DNA of 9,252 nt. Source: Planctomycetaceae bacterium (GTDB taxonomy: Bacteria; Planctomycetota; UBA1135; GCA-002686595). The notes under the pieces were generated by a model. The model was given only the letters and a program-made list of their open reading frames with translations, was not told the origin of the DNA and made no database searches. Where the stretch lies: contig JABWBL010000100.1 in NCBI GenBank assembly GCA_013360535.1, positions 1 through 9,252 of the forward strand. The letters run 5' to 3'. How positions within the stretch are numbered: position 1 is the first letter of the stretch; every line of letters begins with the position of its first letter. Position numbers and translations under genes: made by a program. Of the stretch, positions 5,559-9,252 are shown piece after piece.

Positions 5559-8500
5559 ATGCAGAAGCGCTATCTGGCTTCCTTCATCGCCCTGGCCGGC
5601 GTTCCGTTCGGCCTCGCGCACGCCCAGCAGGCTCCCAGCACCCAGGCCGCCCTCACGCAGTGGCAGGCCGAGTACGGCTCGAACTGGCAGATCGACCTCG
5701 ATGAGGGCACCGGTCGCGCCGAGTTCCTGTTCGGTGGCAAGGTCGCGGCGACCTTCGAGCCCCTGAGCGAGGCCGACTGGTTCACGCTCGCCCGCCAGGC
5801 GCTCGCGACCGCGCAGAACCTGCACGGCATCGAGCAGTCGACGCTGGTCGAGGAGAGCACGCAGTTCCTCCCGCTCGGCATGGTCGGCTCGAGCGACAAG
5901 CTGACGGTCAAGTTCCGCCAGTCGGTCGGCGGCGTGCCGGTCGAAGGCGGCTTCGTCAACGTGCTGTTCAGCGCGCGGGGCGAGCTGCTCTCGATCCAGA
6001 CGCGCGCCCTGCCGGGCATCGCCGGGCTCGACACCCTGTCGACGCTCGTCGCGGACGAGGCCGCGCTGCGCGGCGTCGCGCAGTTCCAGCTCGACAAGGG
6101 CGTCGTCGGCGCCGTCAGCGAGGAGCCGCGTCTGGTGATCGCGCAGGTCGACTCGGCCGAGGCGCGCACGGCGAAGCTCGCCTGGCGCGTGACGGTGATG
6201 TACCTGCCCGCGGACATGGAGCCGCTCGGCATCACCTACTTCCTCGACGCCAAGACGGGTGCGGTCGTCGCCACGGAAGAGGCGATCCACTACTTCGACG
6301 TCGGCGGCACGGTCTACACGATGGCGACGCCGGGGACCAACCCCGACACCGCCTCGAACGTCGAGACGCAGCAGGCGATGCGCTACGCGCGCGTGCAGAG
6401 CTCGGCCGGCACGACCTTCACCGACGCCAACGGCTTCTTCAACTACGTCGGCGCCGCGGCGGCGCTCAACTGCACGTTCAACTACACGGGCACGTACAAC
6501 CAGGTCAACAACTCGCCCGGTGGCGCCTACAGCCTCGTGCAGTCGGTCCCGGTCGGCACGGGCAACACGATCGTGCTCAACCCCGCCTCGGGCGCGCTCG
6601 AGACGGCGCAGGCGAACATCTTCCAGTCGGTCAACCTCCAGCGCGACTGGGTCCGCTCGGTCAACCCGCTCGACAGCAAGGCCGACTTCGTCCACACGGC
6701 CAACGCCAACATCAGCTCGACCTGCAACGCGTTCTTCAACGGCTCGTCGATCAACTTCTACCAGGCCGGCGGCGGCTGCGTGAACACGGCCTACTCGACC
6801 GTCGTCGCGCACGAGGACGGCCACTGGCTCAACGTCATCTACGGCACCGGCAACGGCAGCGACGGGATGGGCGAGGGCAACGCGGACATCTGGGCCATGT
6901 ACATCTGGGAGAACCCGGTCGTCGGCGCCCAGTTCAGCGGCTCGAGCGCGATCCGCACCGGCCTCAACACGCGCCAGTTCTGCGGGGACTCGAACCCCGG
7001 TTGCTACGGCGGCGTGCACGCCGACGGCGAGGTCTGGATGGGCGCCGCCTGGAAGGTGCGCGCGAACCTCAAGACGGCGCTCGGCAACGGGCCCGGCGCG
7101 GCGGTCGCCAACGCGCTCTTCCTCGGCTGGATGAACAGCTACAACCAGACGCAGATCCGCAGCGTCATCGAGACCCAGTGGCTGACGCTCGATGACAACG
7201 ACGGCAACATCGCCAACGGCACGCCGCACTACTCGCAGATCGACGCCGGCTTCCGCGCCCAGGGCTTCCCGGGGTACACGCTGATCCCGCTCTCGTTCAC
7301 GAACGTGACCGACCTGCCGGACACGACCAACCAGGCCGGTCCGTACACGGTCAACGCGACGATCACGTCGAACTTCGGCTCGTCGGTCGCGTCCGCGACG
7401 GTCTTCTACCGGATCGGCTCGGCCGGCGCGTTCACGGCGCTGCCGATGAGCGCCGGCGCCGGCAACACGTACTCGGCCAACATCCCCGGCCAGATCGCGC
7501 CGAAGGTGGTCCAGTACTACGTGTCGGGCACCGACGCGCTCGGCAACTCCCTGACCTTCCCGCTCAACGCTCCCGCCCAGGGCGTGCTCGACTTCCAGGT
7601 CGGCGCCCAGGTGGTCGTGTTCTGCGACAACTTCGACACCGACCAGGGCTGGGCGGTCGCCAACACGTCGCTCACCTCGGGTGCGTGGACGCGCGGCGCC
7701 CCGATCGGCACGACGCAGAGCGGCGCGCAGGCCCAGCCCGGCACGGACAACCCGGCCGGCACGGGCACGCAGTGCCAGTTCACGGGCCAGGGCACCGCGG
7801 GCAGCACGAACGTCGGCGAGGCCGACGTCGACGGCGGCCCGACGGTCCTGACCTCGCCGGCCTTCGACGTGTCGAGCGGCATCGCGCAGATCTCGTTCGC
7901 CTACTGGTTCTACAACGACGACGGTGACGCCGACTACCTCAAGGTCGAGCTCGCCTCGAACGCGGCCGGCACGAACTGGGTCACGGTGCGCAACTTCACC
8001 GACATCCAGGGCGGCTGGCGCTACGACACGATCGACATCGGCTCCTTCGTGACGCCGACCGCGACGGTGCGCGTGCGCTTCTCGTGCTCGGACAACCCCA
8101 ACAACTCGGTGACCGAAGCGGCGATCGACGACGTGTGCGTCACGACGCTCGGCCCCATCGGCTGCCAGGGCAACGTCGCGACCTACTGCACGGGCAAGCT
8201 CAACAGCCTGTTCTGCCTGCCCGCGATCAGCTTCGAGGGCATCCCGAGCGCGTCGGCAAACCTGCCGTTCACGATCGGCGCGACGAGCGTGCTCAACAAC
8301 CGCACGGGTCTCCTCTACTACGGCTACGCCACGAAGAACTCGCCGTTCCAGGGTGGCACGCTGTGCGTCGAGAGCCCGCTGCGCCGCACGCCGGTCCAGA
8401 ACACCGGCGGCGCCGCGAGCGGCAACAGCTGCACCGGCACGATGACGTTCGACATGAACGCGCACATCCAGTCCGGTGTCGACTCGCTCCTGATCCCGGG

Positions 8501-8594
8501 CCAGTTCGCCTGCGCCCAGTACTACTACCGCGACCCGGCGGACAGCTTCACGACCGGCCTCACCAACGCGGTTTCGTTCACGATCTGCCCCTGA
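5559..8594 (+). CDS. Secreted multidomain zinc metallopeptidase (FTP propeptide, M36/thermolysin-like gluzincin)
   Basis: A 1011-residue secreted protein. Residues 1-22 are a signal peptide (KR, hydrophobic core, AHA before QQ). Residues ~37-160 resemble an FTP propeptide and ~165-245 a PepSY-like segment; ~246-310 is a carboxypeptidase-regulatory-like insert. The catalytic domain (~345-570) has zinc ligands H418 and H422 in HEDGH, with general base E419, third ligand E439 in GMGEGNAD, and HADGEVW at 487-493 with a likely transition-state histidine. DDNDGN...NGTPH near 545-556 closes it. An Ig/FN3-like module (~572-685), a jelly-roll-like module (~688-868) and a C-terminal module (~870-1011) with seven cysteines follow. 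The start is ATG 5559, 11 bases after GGAG (5544-5547); a GTG at 5547 would add four residues. Codons end very strongly in C/G, consistent with high expression. Substrate unknown; the extra modules may bind substrate or the cell surface. Confidence 0.88.
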   Translation: MQKRYLASFIALAGVPFGLAHAQQAPSTQAALTQWQAEYGSNWQIDLDEGTGRAEFLFGGKVAATFEPLSEADWFTLARQALATAQNLHGIEQSTLVEESTQFLPLGMVGSSDKLTVKFRQSVGGVPVEGGFVNVLFSARGELLSIQTRALPGIAGLDTLSTLVADEAALRGVAQFQLDKGVVGAVSEEPRLVIAQVDSAEARTAKLAWRVTVMYLPADMEPLGITYFLDAKTGAVVATEEAIHYFDVGGTVYTMATPGTNPDTASNVETQQAMRYARVQSSAGTTFTDANGFFNYVGAAAALNCTFNYTGTYNQVNNSPGGAYSLVQSVPVGTGNTIVLNPASGALETAQANIFQSVNLQRDWVRSVNPLDSKADFVHTANANISSTCNAFFNGSSINFYQAGGGCVNTAYSTVVAHEDGHWLNVIYGTGNGSDGMGEGNADIWAMYIWENPVVGAQFSGSSAIRTGLNTRQFCGDSNPGCYGGVHADGEVWMGAAWKVRANLKTALGNGPGAAVANALFLGWMNSYNQTQIRSVIETQWLTLDDNDGNIANGTPHYSQIDAGFRAQGFPGYTLIPLSFTNVTDLPDTTNQAGPYTVNATITSNFGSSVASATVFYRIGSAGAFTALPMSAGAGNTYSANIPGQIAPKVVQYYVSGTDALGNSLTFPLNAPAQGVLDFQVGAQVVVFCDNFDTDQGWAVANTSLTSGAWTRGAPIGTTQSGAQAQPGTDNPAGTGTQCQFTGQGTAGSTNVGEADVDGGPTVLTSPAFDVSSGIAQISFAYWFYNDDGDADYLKVELASNAAGTNWVTVRNFTDIQGGWRYDTIDIGSFVTPTATVRVRFSCSDNPNNSVTEAAIDDVCVTTLGPIGCQGNVATYCTGKLNSLFCLPAISFEGIPSASANLPFTIGATSVLNNRTGLLYYGYATKNSPFQGGTLCVESPLRRTPVQNTGGAASGNSCTGTMTFDMNAHIQSGVDSLLIPGQFACAQYYYRDPADSFTTGLTNAVSFTICP

Positions 8595-8603
8595 TATGGG
8601 TGG

Positions 8604-8640
8604 ACCTGTCAAGCACCCCTGACGGATCACGCTGACAGGT
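8604..8640 (+). terminator. Hairpin with 8-10 bp stem after the peptidase stop
   Basis: ACCTGTCA (8604-8611) and TGACAGGT (8633-8640) are exact inverse complements; allowing one bulged A, the stem extends by two more pairs. It begins ten bases after the stop codon and is followed by TTTGAATT. The loop is long (16-21 bases), so it is a moderate terminator candidate. Confidence 0.5.
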
Positions 8641-8651
8641 TTGAATTGTGC

Positions 8652-8684
8652 GGGGCCGGTCGCCTTCATCAGGCGGCCGGCCCC
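8652..8684 (+). terminator. Very strong 13-bp hairpin, main terminator candidate for the peptidase gene
   Basis: GGGGCCGG (8652-8659) pairs with CCGGCCCC (8677-8684), and after a T-G wobble CGCC (8661-8664) pairs with GGCG (8672-8675), closing a seven-base TTCATCA loop. No T tract follows on the plus strand; on the minus strand the stem is followed by GCACAATTCAAA. It may stop transcription from both sides. Confidence 0.6.
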
Positions 8685-8703
8685 GATCGCTTGGGAGCGA
8701 TCG
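8684..8703. other. Perfect 8-bp hairpin next to the terminator
   Basis: CGATCGCT (8684-8691) and AGCGATCG (8696-8703) form a perfect stem with a four-base TGGG loop (8692-8695), directly abutting the 13-bp stem. It could belong to the peptidase's terminator cluster or be the outermost structure of the insertion sequence end; the boundary is not visible. Confidence 0.5.
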
Positions 8704-8950
8704 AGGTTGAAGGTGCGGGGACGGCGAGCGCCGGCTCGCTTCGCGGCGTTGCAGTCTGATATTCGCGGGTTGGGTACCGCAGTTCAGGCGTTCGTAGGAG
8801 GGGCTGGCTCAATTTGAGAGCGGGCGTCGGCAGCAAGCTGCCTGCCCAACGGGCACGATCGAGGGCTCCCCTCCCGGGCTTGTTCACCGGGTCGCCCGCC
8901 GTCCTCGCGGGTCTTCTTGGCCTCGTGTTGTGAGAGAGCGTGCTGGCGTT
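8704..8950 (-). other. Structured non-coding 3' end of the IS110 element, candidate guide (seekRNA/bridge) RNA region
   Basis: This ~247-base stretch lies between the transposase stop and the peptidase terminators. Short frames across it have no recognisable domain. It is rich in potential stems: GCGAGC/GCTCGC (8724-8739), CTCAA/TTGAG (8808-8818), GGGC...GGCAGC/GCTGCC...GCCC (8822-8847), CCCGG/CCGGG (8873-8891) and CCCGC/GCGGG (8895-8911). IS1111-group members of the IS110 family encode their guide RNA downstream of the transposase, whereas IS110-group members do so upstream. The long structured downstream end would suit the former. The RNA itself is inferred. Confidence 0.35.
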
Positions 8951-9252
8951 TCAGCTCGCGGTCGGCGCCGTGGGCTGCGGCAGCGCCTGGCCGATGGCCC
9001 AGACGAAGCCACACAGCTCGCGCGCCACGGCGACGACGGCGACCTGCGAGCGCTTGCCGCGGTTGACCATCGCCCAGTAACGCTTGTGCAGCCGCTTCTG
9101 CGCGTTCCACGCGATGTCGAGGATCGGCTGCGGCAGCCCGTCGCAGCGCCGCAGCAAGTGCTTGGTCATCGCTGGCCTCAGGCGTGCGTGCCACGCGGCC
9201 TCGACCACCTTCCAGCGCCCTGACGGGCAGCCGGCCTTGGTGATGCGGCCGC
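8951..9252 (-). CDS. IS110-family transposase, C-terminal 99 residues (N-terminus beyond the window)
   Basis: The frame is open at the right edge and ends at TGA (8951-8953). The first visible residues, GRITKAG, then VVEAAWHARLRP, AWNAQKRLHKRYW, RGKRSQVAVVAVARELCGFVWAIG, match in order the end of the Transposase_20 domain of IS110/IS1111 transposases. This domain holds the serine used in DNA cleavage, but that residue should lie just upstream of GRITKAG, outside the window, as should the RuvC-like DEDD domain. KAGCPSG replaces the more usual KAGN. An in-frame GTG at 9208 is internal, not a start. The visible part has no stop or frameshift, so the element may be intact. Confidence 0.85.
   Translation of the reverse strand, partial: GRITKAGCPSGRWKVVEAAWHARLRPAMTKHLLRRCDGLPQPILDIAWNAQKRLHKRYWAMVNRGKRSQVAVVAVARELCGFVWAIGQALPQPTAPTAS

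Larger units (their letters stand above)
8704..9252 (-). mobile_element. IS110-family insertion sequence, 3' part only; left end beyond the window
   Basis: The assignment rests on the transposase C-terminus at 8951-9252. The element's downstream non-coding end runs leftward from 8950, but its exact boundary is unknown; 8704 is a nominal limit set by the terminator cluster of the peptidase gene. IS110 elements often lack terminal inverted repeats and target duplications, so the end cannot be read from one side. The element sits in the gap after the peptidase gene, not inside a coding sequence. Confidence 0.6.

Noticed and set aside
5154..8669. Minus-strand open frame of 1171 codons antisense to the peptidase gene
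   Set aside because: Its product is a compositional Arg/Ala/Val/Asp/Gly mixture with no domain, caused by the strong C/G third-position bias of the peptidase gene on the other strand. The peptidase reading has a signal peptide and catalytic motifs.
8698..8864. CGATCGAGG at 8698-8706 and 8856-8864 as possible element-end repeats
   Set aside because: The motif is partly self-complementary and only nine bases; without the other end of the element it cannot be told from chance.
8669..8887. Small minus-strand frame of 72 codons downstream of the transposase
   Set aside because: No ribosome site or domain, and it covers bases of the 13-bp and 8-bp hairpins; more likely non-coding element end.
1..9252. 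CRISPR arrays, tRNA, rRNA, toxin-antitoxin or phage-defence genes
   Set aside because: I found no regularly spaced repeats, no cloverleaf or rRNA segments, and no recognisable defence domains on either strand.

Overview
The window is GC-rich (roughly 70% by eye) bacterial chromosomal DNA. The organism is probably an environmental bacterium of the Planctomycetota, perhaps one of the marine lineages near Saltatorellus (Poly30). The best clue is the last ~140 residues of the large secreted peptidase, a Cys-containing module (TYC..K.NS..C.P.I...G.PSAS) that I associate from memory with exported proteins of that group. This assignment is inference, not a database result.

Layout from left to right. 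(1) 1-821, minus strand: a membrane-anchored protein with a Pro/Glu linker and a carboxypeptidase-regulatory-like beta domain; it runs off the left edge. (2) 858-3101, minus: a full-length fusion of an FAD monooxygenase and an Old Yellow Enzyme, the architecture of salicylyl-CoA 5-hydroxylase and 2-aminobenzoyl-CoA monooxygenase/reductase. (3) 3102-3162: a 61-bp divergent promoter region. (4) 3163-5206, plus: three genes joined by GTGA stop/start overlaps, encoding a creatininase-family metal hydrolase, a 4-hydroxybenzoyl-CoA-type thioesterase and methylenetetrahydrofolate reductase (MetF). (5) 5207-5558: a 352-bp gap rich in inverted repeats, including a perfect 14-bp palindrome. (6) 5559-8594, plus: a 1011-residue secreted zinc metallopeptidase of the FTP-propeptide/M36-like type with three accessory C-terminal modules. 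(7) 8604-8703: three successive hairpins ending that gene. (8) about 8704-9252, minus: the 3' part of an IS110-family insertion sequence, made of the transposase C-terminus and a long, structured non-coding end.

How the genes may work together. The monooxygenase/OYE fusion and the thioesterase fit a CoA-dependent aromatic route in which an aryl-CoA is hydroxylated and the product (for example gentisyl-CoA) is hydrolysed. They are divergently transcribed from one small region. The creatininase-like protein and MetF share the thioesterase transcript; their link to aromatic metabolism is not established. The peptidase appears to be a separate, well-expressed secreted enzyme. I see no CRISPR array, tRNA or rRNA. 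The points most worth checking are the IS110 non-coding end as a possible bridge RNA/seekRNA locus, the C-terminal module of the peptidase, and the mixed aromatic/folate operon.
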